Source: JBLEFH01 sp047345645
Lineage (GTDB): Bacteria > Pseudomonadota > Alphaproteobacteria > Rhodobacterales > Rhodobacteraceae
NCBI GenBank assembly: GCA_047345645.1
Contig: JBLEFH010000002.1
Length of the DNA stretch: 64,000 bases
Direction: 5' to 3' (one strand)
The translations under genes were made by a program, and so were the position numbers. Shown piece after piece: positions 6,718-15,671 of the stretch. The stretch's first letter is position 1. Each line of letters begins with the position of its first letter. The notes beneath the pieces were generated by a model. The model was not told the origin of the DNA. It saw only the letters and a program-made list of their open reading frames with translations, and did not search any database.

Positions 6718-8826
6718 ATGTCTGAAAAATCACTGCAATTTCGTCCCTCAATCGAGACCCAGAAATCAAATGAGACGACTGAGCGTCCCAAAAAAACGGG
6801 GCAGGGCGGCGAAACGCATCAGCAGTCATCTGATGGCGCGCGTTTGACCACAGCGCAGGGTGTGCCGGTTTCGGACAATCAGAACACGTTGAAAGCGGGG
6901 CCGCGGGGTCCAGCCTTGCTCGAGGACTTCCATTTCCGCGAGAAGATGTTTCATTTCGACCACGAGCGTATCCCCGAGCGGGTGGTGCATGCCCGGGGCT
7001 ATGGCGCGCGGGGATATTTCGAGACAACCGACGCGATCCCGGAGCTTACGTCCGCGCATCTTTTGCAGGAGAATGGCCGCAAGGTGCCGGCATTCGTCCG
7101 GTTCTCGACCGTGGCGGGCAACAAGGGGTCGATGGATCTGGCCCGCGATGCACGCGGATTTGCCGTGAAACTCTATACCGAGGAAGGCAACTGGGATATC
7201 GTCGGCAACAACATCCCGGTGTTCTTCATCCAGGACGCGATGAAGTTTCCCGATCTGGTGCATTCGGTCAAGGAAGCGCCTGATCGCGCCTTTCCACAGG
7301 CGCAATCGGCGCATGACAACTTCTGGGATTTCATCTCGTTCATGCCCGAAGCCATGCACATGGTCATGTGGACCATGTCGGACCGGGGCATTCCGCGGTC
7401 GTTCCGGTTCATGGAGGGGTTCGGAGTTCACACATTCCGGTTCGTCAACGCGGAGGGGGAGAGCCATTTCGTCAAGTTCCACTGGAAACCCAAGCAGGGT
7501 CTGCAATCGGTCCTGTGGGACGAGGCGGTCAAGATCAATGGCGCCGATCCCGACTTTCACCGACGCGACCTGTGGGGAGCCATTCAAGCGGGCGATTTCC
7601 CGGAATGGGAACTGGGCGTGCAGGTGTTTGACGACGCCTTTGCCGACACGTTCGACTTCGATGTGCTGGATGCGACCAAGTTGATCCCCGAAGAGGACGT
7701 GCCCGTGCGTATAATCGGGCGGCTTGTGCTGGACAGCGTGGTCGACAACTTCTTTGCCGAGACGGAACAGGTCGCGTTCTGCACCCAGAACATCGTGCCG
7801 GGCGTCGACTTTACCAACGACCCGCTGCTGCAGGGGCGGAATTTCTCCTATCTCGACACACAAATGAAACGTCTGGGTGGTCCAAACTTTACCCATATCC
7901 CCGTCAATGCGCCGAAATGTCCCTTTGCGCATTTCCAGCAGGACGGCCACATGGCGATGCACAACCCGGCGGGCCGCGCCAATTACGAGCCGAACAGTTG
8001 GAAGGATGGCGGCCCCCGCGCCGATCCGGAGAGCGGTTTCACGTCGTTCCCAGAAGCCGTCGAGGGTGAGAGGCGCAAGGTGCGTGCAGAGCTGTTCGCC
8101 GATCACTACAGTCAGGCGCGGCAGTTTTACCAAAGCCAGACCGAGGTGGAGCAGGGCCACATCGCCGACGCGCTGATCTTCGAGCTGTCGAAATGCGAGG
8201 TGCTGGACATCCGCGAGCGTGTCGTGGCGCATCTGCCGAACATCGACCCTGATCTGGCGCAGATGGTCGCAGATGGGCTGGGTTTTGACAAACTGCCCAA
8301 GGCCCACACGCCCCGGCGCGACATGGTCGAGGGTCTCAAACCATCGGACGCGCTTTCGATCCTCAAGAACGGGCCGGACAACTTCAAGGGCCGCAAGCTG
8401 GGGATCCTCGCGACAGACGGGATCGACGGTGATCTGCTGGCTTCACTTCGAGACGCTGTAAAGGACGCGGGCGGCATGGTCGAGATCGTCGCGCCGACCA
8501 TCGGCGGCATCAAGACGTCCGATGGTAAACGCGTGCCGGCGGATCAGAAAGTCGATGGCGGGCCATCCGTGCTCTATGATGCTGTCGCCGTGATGGCATC
8601 GGAAGACGGGATCAAAAAGTTGAAGTCCATGCCCCCGGCCAAGGGCTTCGCTGCCGACGCGTTTGCACATGCGAAGTTCATCGCCCTCGCTGGTGAAGCC
8701 GAGGAATTGTTTCACGCAGCAGGAGTCGGCGATTTCGATGACGGCGTATTCCGGATTGCGAAAAAGGGCGACTGTGCGGCTTTCATCAAAGCTTGCGGGA
8801 AACTGAGATTCTGGCAGCGCAAATGA
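6718..8826 (+). CDS. katE: large-subunit (clade II) catalase, HPII/KatE type
   Basis: 702-residue haem catalase that converts H2O2 to water and oxygen in the cytoplasm. The distal His is H91 (ERVVHARGYG) and the distal Asn N164 (DIVGNNIPVFF); the proximal haem-ligand Tyr is Y378 in RNFSYLDTQ. The long N-terminal extension and a C-terminal flavodoxin/DJ-1-like domain (about 555-702, RKLGILATDGIDGDLL) identify the large-subunit clade and fit the E. coli HPII length (about 750). ATG 6718 has GGAGAAG at normal spacing. The gene stands alone behind the IS remnant and converges on the antiporter gene. Confidence 0.95.
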   Translation: MSEKSLQFRPSIETQKSNETTERPKKTGQGGETHQQSSDGARLTTAQGVPVSDNQNTLKAGPRGPALLEDFHFREKMFHFDHERIPERVVHARGYGARGYFETTDAIPELTSAHLLQENGRKVPAFVRFSTVAGNKGSMDLARDARGFAVKLYTEEGNWDIVGNNIPVFFIQDAMKFPDLVHSVKEAPDRAFPQAQSAHDNFWDFISFMPEAMHMVMWTMSDRGIPRSFRFMEGFGVHTFRFVNAEGESHFVKFHWKPKQGLQSVLWDEAVKINGADPDFHRRDLWGAIQAGDFPEWELGVQVFDDAFADTFDFDVLDATKLIPEEDVPVRIIGRLVLDSVVDNFFAETEQVAFCTQNIVPGVDFTNDPLLQGRNFSYLDTQMKRLGGPNFTHIPVNAPKCPFAHFQQDGHMAMHNPAGRANYEPNSWKDGGPRADPESGFTSFPEAVEGERRKVRAELFADHYSQARQFYQSQTEVEQGHIADALIFELSKCEVLDIRERVVAHLPNIDPDLAQMVADGLGFDKLPKAHTPRRDMVEGLKPSDALSILKNGPDNFKGRKLGILATDGIDGDLLASLRDAVKDAGGMVEIVAPTIGGIKTSDGKRVPADQKVDGGPSVLYDAVAVMASEDGIKKLKSMPPAKGFAADAFAHAKFIALAGEAEELFHAAGVGDFDDGVFRIAKKGDCAAFIKACGKLRFWQRK

Positions 8827-8835
8827 AGAGCTTCT

Positions 8836-8862
8836 TTGCCGCTAGTGTGTGACCGGCGGCAA
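8836..8862. terminator. weak inverted repeat between katE and the antiporter gene
   Basis: TTGCCGC at 8836-8842 pairs with GCGGCAA at 8856-8862 around a 13-base loop, ten bases after the katE stop and between convergent genes. There is no clear T-run, so this is only a possible terminator. Confidence 0.35.
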
Positions 8863-8874
8863 GAGACCCGACGA

Positions 8875-10116
8875 TCAGCGCCCGATCCTATCCATACTCC
8901 AGCCCACCGAGAAACCATGTAGGATGGTGGACAGGAAGATCGTCAGCGCGGTGATGATCCACAGGTCAGAGAGATGTGGCAGATCGGCATGGCTGGTCGC
9001 ATAGGCCAGATAGTAGATCGATCCGATCCCGCGCACCCCATAGACGGCAACCACCGCCCGGTCGGAACGGGCTAACGCCCTTGCCGTCAGGGATACCCAT
9101 CCCGCCAGCGGGCGCAGCACCACGATCAGCAGCACCGCGATGGCGACATGGGTCCAGGTCAGGTCCGCTGCCAGAGCGGGGAGCAGGCCACCCAGGGCAA
9201 TCAGCAGAAGCGCCGTCAGGGCGTGTTCGATAGATTCCGAGAAATCGTGCAAATGCCGATGATAATGGTGTTCGCTCTCGATACGCCTCAGCGACAGGCC
9301 CATCGCGGCCACGGCGATGAAACCGTAGCCCTCGACAAGTTCGGTGGAGCCATAACACAGGAACACCCCAGCAATCGCGATCACCCCCGAGCCGGTATCG
9401 GCCAGCCGGGTTTCGCGGGGCAGGTTGAACAGGATCTGGCCCAGCAGCCAACCTCCGGCCCAGCCCATCGCGGCCCCGATGGATATCCGGTAGATCACGT
9501 CTTCCAGCAGCCAGCGCAGACCCCAGTCGCCGGGGGCCAGACCCTGCGCGATGACGAGCAGGCCGAGGTAGACGAAGGGAAAGGCCAGCCCGTCGTTCAG
9601 CGCGGCCTCCGTGGTCAGGGAAAAGCGCACCGGATGCTCCTGTCCCTCTTGGGGTGGTGCGATCTGCACATCGGCGGCGAGAACCGGGTCGGTCGGTGCC
9701 AGCACGGCGGCCAGCAGAAGCGCGGCGCCGACGGTCAGCCCACCCAGAACCACGCCCAGGAGCGCGACCGCCGCGATGGTCAGGGGCATCCCGATCACGA
9801 GCAGCCGCAGCGTCGGTCCCCATTTTTCCAGCGGACCGAGTCTGTCGACCCGCATGCCGGCGGCGAAGAGCGCGACGATGACGGTGATTTCCGCCACGAC
9901 CTCCCACAGCAGGGGGGCGCTGCGGGGGTCGGGAGGTGCGGGCAGGCCGGGGACCGTCAGGACGGCCAGCGCGCCCAGCAGGATCATCAGCGGGGCGGCT
10001 GCCGGTTCCCGCGAGGAAACCAGCCGCGGAAACCAGCGCGCCAAGATCACGATGCATCCCGCCACCGCGAGGGTCAGGTGATAGGCGCTGAATTCGAAGA
10101 AGGCATCAGTTTCCAT
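8875..10116 (-). CDS. CPA1-type cation:proton antiporter
   Basis: 413 residues with 11-13 predicted membrane helices. The core motif APTDPVLAADV followed by LTTEAALNDGLAFPF is the transport-site signature of NhaP-type Na+/H+ antiporters, with the ND pair expected to bind the ion. It exchanges cytoplasmic Na+ or K+ for H+; the ion is not readable from sequence. I chose ATG 10116 (METDAFFEF) over an upstream in-frame start because the extra 39 residues overlap the coding end of the YetF gene. Its start lies two bases after the yetF-like stop, so the two are almost certainly one transcript. Confidence 0.88.
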   Translation of the reverse strand: METDAFFEFSAYHLTLAVAGCIVILARWFPRLVSSREPAAAPLMILLGALAVLTVPGLPAPPDPRSAPLLWEVVAEITVIVALFAAGMRVDRLGPLEKWGPTLRLLVIGMPLTIAAVALLGVVLGGLTVGAALLLAAVLAPTDPVLAADVQIAPPQEGQEHPVRFSLTTEAALNDGLAFPFVYLGLLVIAQGLAPGDWGLRWLLEDVIYRISIGAAMGWAGGWLLGQILFNLPRETRLADTGSGVIAIAGVFLCYGSTELVEGYGFIAVAAMGLSLRRIESEHHYHRHLHDFSESIEHALTALLLIALGGLLPALAADLTWTHVAIAVLLIVVLRPLAGWVSLTARALARSDRAVVAVYGVRGIGSIYYLAYATSHADLPHLSDLWIITALTIFLSTILHGFSVGWSMDRIGR

Positions 10117-10117
10117 T

Positions 10118-10633
10118 TCAGGCGTCGGCAACCCCCTTGAACAGGGCCTCGTCCACATGATCGCCGTGCAGCACCGAGATATCGCCGGTTGTCTCCAGCA
10201 CCACGGCACGAACGGATGAGAAATCAAGCGCATTGGCCTCCCGCAACTTTGCGATCAGGTCTTCCTCGACAACACGCGTCGCGCGCAAGGCATCGTGCAG
10301 GATGACGCCGTCCTTCATCAGCAGGACCGGCGTATTCTGAACCAGCGCGTCGAGTCGCGGCGACCAGCGTCGCAGCCGCGAGACGCCATACTGGACGGCA
10401 AAGAGGCTGGCTATCGCCGTCAGCGTCTGAAGAAATCCCGTCCCTTCCTGCGACTGAGACGCCCCGGCCAGAAGCGAGCCCATGGCAACAGTCATGACGA
10501 AGTCGAAATTCGTCATTTTCGAGAATGATCTCAATCCCACGATGCGGACCAGAAAAATGATCCAGGCAATACCGATCACGCTCAGTAGCGAACCCTTGGC
10601 TAACGCATCGAGTATAGGTCCGTCAAAAAACAT
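10118..10633 (-). CDS. YetF-type DUF421 membrane protein
   Basis: 171 residues. N-terminal helices (SLLSVIGIAWIIFLVRIVGLRS) are followed by the family hallmark FSKMTNFDFVMTVAMGSLL and a soluble C-terminal domain (NTPVLLMKDGVILHDALRA, then LREANALDFSSVRAVVLETTGDISV). The biochemical role of DUF421 proteins is poorly known; related Bacillus proteins are envelope-associated. ATG 10633 has AAGGGA eight bases upstream, whereas the longer frame begins in intergenic DNA. It is the first gene of a two-gene operon with the antiporter and divergent from mgtC. Confidence 0.85.
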   Translation of the reverse strand: MFFDGPILDALAKGSLLSVIGIAWIIFLVRIVGLRSFSKMTNFDFVMTVAMGSLLAGASQSQEGTGFLQTLTAIASLFAVQYGVSRLRRWSPRLDALVQNTPVLLMKDGVILHDALRATRVVEEDLIAKLREANALDFSSVRAVVLETTGDISVLHGDHVDEALFKGVADA

Positions 10634-10805
10634 CAATGTATCCCTTGTTTGAAGGTTCTTTTTGCATCCAAGACTTATCCGTTCAAACGCGACCATAGCC
10701 TCGTGCGGAATACCCCGTTTCAATGCATATTAAATCCACGCAAGGCATTGGGGTTTAAAGAAAGTATATGGCAAGGTTGGCACCAGAACAGGGAGTTCGC
10801 GGTTA

Positions 10806-11249
10806 GTGGTCGATTTCAGTGAATTTATACTTCGCGTCCTTTTTTCTGGGGGGTGTGGGTTAATCGTCGGGCTTGATCGCGAGATCAAAGGAAAGCCTCT
10901 AGGGGCGGGTGTATACGTTTTGGTTGCGATCGGCTCTACCGCCCTAATGGCAGTTACCCTCAATTTTGCTCTGAGCAGCATGGCCGAGGATGAGGCCCTC
11001 AGTATTGACCCTACCCGCCTTATTCAGGGTATTGTCGGTGGCATCGGGTTCCTCGGAGCGGGCGCGATCATGTCGCCCAGTGACGACGGGCGACTAAAAG
11101 GTGTCCGCAGCGGAGCCGCAATCTGGGCTGTAGGGTCAATTGGCATCGCTTGCGGGCTAGGTTTCCTTAAGGAAGCGGCATTTATCTCTGTGCTCATCTT
11201 CGTCGTTCTCAATATTTTCGACTATCTTCATATCAGAGGCAACAAATAG
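10806..11249 (+). CDS. mgtC: MgtC/SapB family membrane protein
   Basis: 147 residues, about four membrane helices, starting with GTG. Family motifs are GLIVGLDREIKGKPLG at about 19-34, GIVGGIGFLGAGAIM near 76-90 and VRSGAAIWAVGSIG after 100. Salmonella MgtC modulates F-ATPase and Mg2+-limited growth; the soluble C-terminal domain of long MgtC proteins is absent here, as in SapB-type members. GGGAG lies upstream at a longish spacing. The Crp/Fnr regulator begins ten bases after its stop, so the two are likely co-transcribed. Confidence 0.85.
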   Translation: MVDFSEFILRVLFSGGCGLIVGLDREIKGKPLGAGVYVLVAIGSTALMAVTLNFALSSMAEDEALSIDPTRLIQGIVGGIGFLGAGAIMSPSDDGRLKGVRSGAAIWAVGSIGIACGLGFLKEAAFISVLIFVVLNIFDYLHIRGNK

Positions 11250-11259
11250 GAAAAATTTC

Positions 11260-11997
11260 ATGTCCAGCACATCCAGTTGCCTCGTTACCAAGCTGTCGCA
11301 TTACGTCTCACTTTCTGAGGCCGATTGTGATAGGTTGGCTAAGCTTGAGAAAGCCGAGCGCATTTTCGATGCAGGACGGGAAGTGTATCAGGGGGGCGAC
11401 GAGAACAAGGACCTATACGTGGTCAAACATGGCTGGGCCTTCAGCTATACCGATCTGCCCGATGGTCGGCGCCAGATTGTTAAGATCCATCATCCCGGCG
11501 ACGTCATCGGTTTCCCCGACGTCACCCTCAAGCACTCCACGACCACGCTGCGAACTGTCGAAGAGGTGTGCCTGTGTCCATTCCCGAAATCGTCGCTGGA
11601 CGAGATCCTGCGCGAGTCTCCGAAGCTTTCAGCACTTCTGCTTTCGATAGCACTTCGCGACCAGGTTGTTTTGATTGATGTTCTCCGCGCAATGGGCCGG
11701 ATGAGTGCGCAGGAACGGGTCAGCTACATGTTGCTGGATCTCATATCCCGTCTCCGGATCACCAATCCGGGCATGACCGACACGATCCGCCTGCCGATGA
11801 CGCAGAGCCAGATCGCTGATTACCTAGGCCTGACCAATGTCTACATCAGCAAGACCTTCATCCGGATGGAAGATGATGGCTATATTCACCGCGATCAGGA
11901 TCGGCTCCAGATCCTTCGGGAAGATGCGATGATCGAACTTACGGATTTCCATGATCGCTATGCCGACATGGATACCTCCTGGTTTCCGCAAGACTGA
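11260..11997 (+). CDS. Crp/Fnr family transcriptional regulator
   Basis: 245 residues: N-terminal cyclic-nucleotide-type beta barrel (VYQGGDENKDLYVVKHGWAF near 45-64, HHPGDVIGFPDV near 87-98), a dimerisation helix, and a C-terminal winged helix with LPMTQSQIADYLGLTNVYIS at about 181-200. Two N-terminal cysteines (C7 and C23) are present, but not the four-cysteine pattern of oxygen-sensing FNR, so an Fe-S sensor is not supported. The effector is unknown. It follows mgtC closely and precedes the glycosyltransferase operon by about 200 bases; it could control either, which is inference. Confidence 0.88.
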   Translation: MSSTSSCLVTKLSHYVSLSEADCDRLAKLEKAERIFDAGREVYQGGDENKDLYVVKHGWAFSYTDLPDGRRQIVKIHHPGDVIGFPDVTLKHSTTTLRTVEEVCLCPFPKSSLDEILRESPKLSALLLSIALRDQVVLIDVLRAMGRMSAQERVSYMLLDLISRLRITNPGMTDTIRLPMTQSQIADYLGLTNVYISKTFIRMEDDGYIHRDQDRLQILREDAMIELTDFHDRYADMDTSWFPQD

Positions 11998-12196
11998 CCG
12001 CCGCGGCGGAATTCAATCCAGTTGAAAGCATGGTTTGGCGATGTCCTGCATCTTTGGCACACCCACGTCGGCGACGAATCATCCGAAGTGGGAACCAACT
12101 AGTAACGAAGTTTGTTGCACCGTCGGTAGCGTCGAAATCTGACAAGCTACTGATCGAAAAATTTTATTGCTACTTAACTAACGCTTGGGGGCGAAT

Positions 12197-13654
12197 GTGG
12201 AACTGCGGGCTGTCATCATCTGGGGAATACTGATTCTGTCTGCCGTCCTCCCGGCGGTCGGTCTGTTCCTCTGTGCGGTCATCATCGTGGTTCAGATCAG
12301 TTTGATGGGCCTTCGGCCATTTGTTGCCTGTCTGCCCGCCCGGCTGGCGACGGGTCGGCAGGACTTCGCCAGCCCGCGTTTTTCAATCCATGTCGCGACC
12401 CATGCGGAACCGCCCCGGCTGGTGATCCGCACCCTGCGGGCCCTGCTGGGTCAGGATTGGCCGTCGGATGGCTACGAGATCGTCGTGATGGACAACAACA
12501 CAGCCGATCCCGCGCTCTGGAAGCCGGTGGAGAGGTTTTGCGCCGCGCATCCGGGCCGGATCGCCTTTCTGCACCGGACGGGTGTCAAGGGTGCCAAGGC
12601 CGGCGCGCTCAACATCGCGCTGGCGCATACTCGCGACGATGCGACCCATGTGGTCACCGTCGATGCGGATTACGTGGTCGACCGCGATTTCCTGCGCTGC
12701 GCGGCGGAGGCGCTGCACCGGACCGGGGCGGATTACGTGCAGTTTCCGCAATCCTATGTCGCCACGACGACCACCGCACCGGGCGTGGATGCCGAGCTTG
12801 AGGAATATTTCCGCACCAATGCCGCCGCCGCCGATGAGGCAGAGGCGGTGCTGTTGACCGGCACGCTCTGCGTGATTTCGAAGACTGCGCTGGTTTCCGT
12901 CGGCGGGTGGTCGGGCGCCACCACGACCGAGGATGCGGACCTGGGTGTGCGGCTTTGCCACTCGGGCTTCGCGGGCCGGTTCATCAACCGGGTCGTGGGC
13001 AAGGGGCTGCTGCCGCTGTCGCTGCGCGATCTCGAAAGGCAGCGCTATCGCTGGTGCAGCGGCAACGTCCAGACCCTGCTGCGGCATGGGCGGACGATCC
13101 TCACCCGCGCGGGCGAGTTCGAGCTGCACAAGCGGCTGGTGATCCTCACGCAACTGACTGCATGGTTCAGCCTCGCCCTCGTGCCTTTCGCGCTGCTGAC
13201 GGTCTGGCTGCTGACCGGGCAGGGGCATACGGTCGCCGCCACGCTGGCTGCGGTGGCCATCCTGCTCGCGCTTTGCGATATCGTTTCACGCGTCGTGGCG
13301 CGCGGGTTGCGCGACGGGCAGGCCCTTCCGGTCATCCTCCACGCGCTGGCCTGTCGCATCGCGCTAGCGCCGCAATCGGCTAAGGCGACCTTCGATGCGC
13401 TCGCGGGCTGCCGCCTGAAATTCGTGGTCACCGACAAATCGGGCGGCAAGGGTGCCGGTTCTCTGTCCATCTGTCACCTCATGGTTTTCCTCACCGCGCT
13501 CCTGGTGCTTCTCGGCGGGCACCCTGCGGAGCCGCTGATCCGCGCCGCGCTGCTGGCGCTCCTGCTGCCGTTGCCCGCCGCGCTGCTGACCGACAGGAGC
13601 CTGCGCGCCTATCGCGCCACCATCGCCTCACCTGTGAAGGAGGTTTCCGCATGA
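12197..13654 (+). CDS. membrane glycosyltransferase family 2 (cellulose-synthase/NodC-like)
   Basis: 485 residues: two N-terminal membrane helices, a GT-A catalytic domain and several C-terminal helices. Motifs of processive GT2 enzymes are VDADY near residue 155 (metal/UDP binding), TTEDADLG near 243 (catalytic Asp region) and QRYRW near 281 (QxxRW). This layout is that of synthases such as NodC, BcsA and hyaluronan synthase, which polymerise a sugar at the membrane; donor and product are unknown. GTG 12197 sits behind GGGGG; a TTG at 12185 is possible but lacks a ribosome site. First gene of a tightly coupled operon. Confidence 0.85.
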   Translation: MELRAVIIWGILILSAVLPAVGLFLCAVIIVVQISLMGLRPFVACLPARLATGRQDFASPRFSIHVATHAEPPRLVIRTLRALLGQDWPSDGYEIVVMDNNTADPALWKPVERFCAAHPGRIAFLHRTGVKGAKAGALNIALAHTRDDATHVVTVDADYVVDRDFLRCAAEALHRTGADYVQFPQSYVATTTTAPGVDAELEEYFRTNAAAADEAEAVLLTGTLCVISKTALVSVGGWSGATTTEDADLGVRLCHSGFAGRFINRVVGKGLLPLSLRDLERQRYRWCSGNVQTLLRHGRTILTRAGEFELHKRLVILTQLTAWFSLALVPFALLTVWLLTGQGHTVAATLAAVAILLALCDIVSRVVARGLRDGQALPVILHALACRIALAPQSAKATFDALAGCRLKFVVTDKSGGKGAGSLSICHLMVFLTALLVLLGGHPAEPLIRAALLALLLPLPAALLTDRSLRAYRATIASPVKEVSA

Positions 13655-14619
13655 CATCCGATCCGCTGGCCCCCCTGGTCGATATCGTCATCCCGACCTG
13701 GAACCGCGCTCATCTGATCGTCGGGGCCATCCGCGCGGCACTCGAACAAAGCTGGTGGAACATCCGCGTCACGGTGATCGACGACGCCAGCACCGACGCG
13801 ACCGAAGACGCGGTGCGGTGCTTCCTGGACGATCCGCGTTTCAACTACATCCGGCTGTCGCAGAACCTCGGCACCGCCAATGCCAAGAACGCGGGCCTGC
13901 TGCTGACCGCGGGCGATGCGGTCACCTTCCACGATTCCGACGACATCCCGCACCGCGACAAGGTTCTGCACCAGGTGCGCGTGTTGACCGCGCAGGATAT
14001 CGGTGCCGACGACTGCCTGAACTGGCAACTGGCGGGCAAGGAAGCGGGGCAGCGGCTGGAGGTCAGCGCCGCGCTCACCCACCACGAACTGATCCTGCCG
14101 GACGGGCGGCGCGGCGAGATCCGGCGCGACCTTTCCCTGCTCGATGACGTGTTCCCGAACCTTCAGATGGGCGCGCAGGTGCCGGGGGAGTGGACGCACA
14201 TCAACTCCGGCCTGTTCCGCGCGGATGTGTTCCGCCGTCTCGGCGGGTTCGAGGATTGCATCGAGGAGGACCGCGAGTTCCGCAACCGGCTGATCCTGAA
14301 CGGCGAGATCGTCTGGATCGTGCCGGAACTGTTGCTGACCAAGATCGAGACGCCCGACAGCCTGACGCAATCGACGGTCTCGGATTACGACAGCGCCCGG
14401 CGCAGGGCGGACCGGCAGAAGGTCTGGGCCAAGGTCGAGGTGTGGCGGGAGAACGGCAAGGTGGCCCCGGTGCCGGTGGATATCCCGACCCTCGGCGTCA
14501 GCCATGTCAGCCGGCCCGACCTGCTGGCGCGGCGGGACATGCCGGTCACGCCCGCCACGTCGGCCCGGGTCGAGCAAGTCCTCGCCATCTTTCCTGCTAC
14601 AGGGATGGCCGCGCAATGA
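13651..14619 (+). CDS. glycosyltransferase family 2
   Basis: 322 residues with a GT-A fold: VDIVIPTWNRAHLI at the start, VIDDASTDATED for nucleotide binding, FHDSDDIPH as the DxD region, and a later IEEDREFRNRL that fits the catalytic acidic site. There are no membrane helices, so it probably acts at the inner face of the membrane. Its ATG overlaps the upstream stop by four bases, with GGAGG eight bases before it; its own stop overlaps the next start in the same way. It probably adds a single sugar to the product of this cluster; acceptor unknown. Confidence 0.85.
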   Translation: MTSDPLAPLVDIVIPTWNRAHLIVGAIRAALEQSWWNIRVTVIDDASTDATEDAVRCFLDDPRFNYIRLSQNLGTANAKNAGLLLTAGDAVTFHDSDDIPHRDKVLHQVRVLTAQDIGADDCLNWQLAGKEAGQRLEVSAALTHHELILPDGRRGEIRRDLSLLDDVFPNLQMGAQVPGEWTHINSGLFRADVFRRLGGFEDCIEEDREFRNRLILNGEIVWIVPELLLTKIETPDSLTQSTVSDYDSARRRADRQKVWAKVEVWRENGKVAPVPVDIPTLGVSHVSRPDLLARRDMPVTPATSARVEQVLAIFPATGMAAQ

Positions 14620-15671
14620 AGGCCTTTCGCCAGGAGACAGCGCGCGCGCCCATGGGAATCGTCGATCCGTGCTCTGCCGCGGGTTACGATCTGCCCGACC
14701 TCGGGACCGGCGGTCTTGGCGGCACCGAAGCGACGGTGCTGCGGGTGGCCGCTGCACTCGGCTCCCGGTTCGAGATCACGCAGTATCAGCAGGGTCGCAC
14801 CAACAGGCACCTGTCCGAGGCAGGGACGTTGCGGCCCCTGCAAGACCTCGATGACGCGCAAAACCAAGCCGCCCTGATCGTCATCAACCGGTGGAAGGTG
14901 GCGATCAAGCTGCGCAAGCGGCATCCAGCCACGCCGATCTTTCTTTGGCTGCACGTCTATCCCGGTCGTCACAACCGCAAGATGGCCGCGGCGCTGAAGG
15001 CTGCCGGCATCACGGTGATCTGCGTGTCCGAAACGCACGCCCGTGCGCTTGCGGGGTTTCTCGGGGCGGAGGATGTGCCGCCCATTCGGGTGATCTACGA
15101 TCCGCTCGATGACGATCTGCACCCCGACGCCACGCCCCGCGATCCCGACCTGCTGCTCTTTGCCAGTTCGCCCCACAAGGGGTTGGCCGAGGTGTTTGAA
15201 CAATTCGCCGCCCTGCGCCGTGACCTTCCGAACCTGACCCTTGCCGTGGCCGATCCGGGCTATCTGCGCTGGGATACCGGGCCGGTGCCCGAGGGCGTGG
15301 TTTTTCTGGGATCCCTGTCCCATGATGCGCTCATCCGGCAGATGCGCCGTGCGCTCTGCCTGTTCTATCCCCAGACGACATTTGCCGAGACCTTCGGCCT
15401 GGTGCTGGCCGAGGCCAATGCGGTCGGCACGCCGGTGCTGGTGCATGATGGGCTGGGTGCCAATGCGGAAATCGTGGCGGATGCCACGCAGCGCGTGGAT
15501 GGCCATGACCCGGCGCAGATCCTTGGGCGCATTCAGGCGTGGCGGCGTGCGCCGCCGCAGGTCACCGCCAATCCCGCCTTCCGGCTGGGCCGGGTCACCG
15601 GGGACTGGGTGCAGCTGCTGGAACACGCCGCTGCAAGGCATCCTGAGATGGAGATGGTAAAGAGCACATGA
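14616..15671 (+). CDS. glycosyltransferase family 4-like (GT-B fold)
   Basis: 351 residues. The N-terminal half has DLPDLGTGGLGGTEATVLRV, the Gly-rich loop typical of GT4 enzymes; the C-terminal half has LLLFASSPHKGL, LCLFYPQTTFAETFGLVLAEANAVGTPVL and the EAxAxG acidic donor-binding segment. No membrane segment is visible. ATG 14616 overlaps the previous stop (ATGA) and its stop overlaps the next ATG. The sugar transferred is not predictable. Confidence 0.85.
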   Translation: MKAFRQETARAPMGIVDPCSAAGYDLPDLGTGGLGGTEATVLRVAAALGSRFEITQYQQGRTNRHLSEAGTLRPLQDLDDAQNQAALIVINRWKVAIKLRKRHPATPIFLWLHVYPGRHNRKMAAALKAAGITVICVSETHARALAGFLGAEDVPPIRVIYDPLDDDLHPDATPRDPDLLLFASSPHKGLAEVFEQFAALRRDLPNLTLAVADPGYLRWDTGPVPEGVVFLGSLSHDALIRQMRRALCLFYPQTTFAETFGLVLAEANAVGTPVLVHDGLGANAEIVADATQRVDGHDPAQILGRIQAWRRAPPQVTANPAFRLGRVTGDWVQLLEHAAARHPEMEMVKST

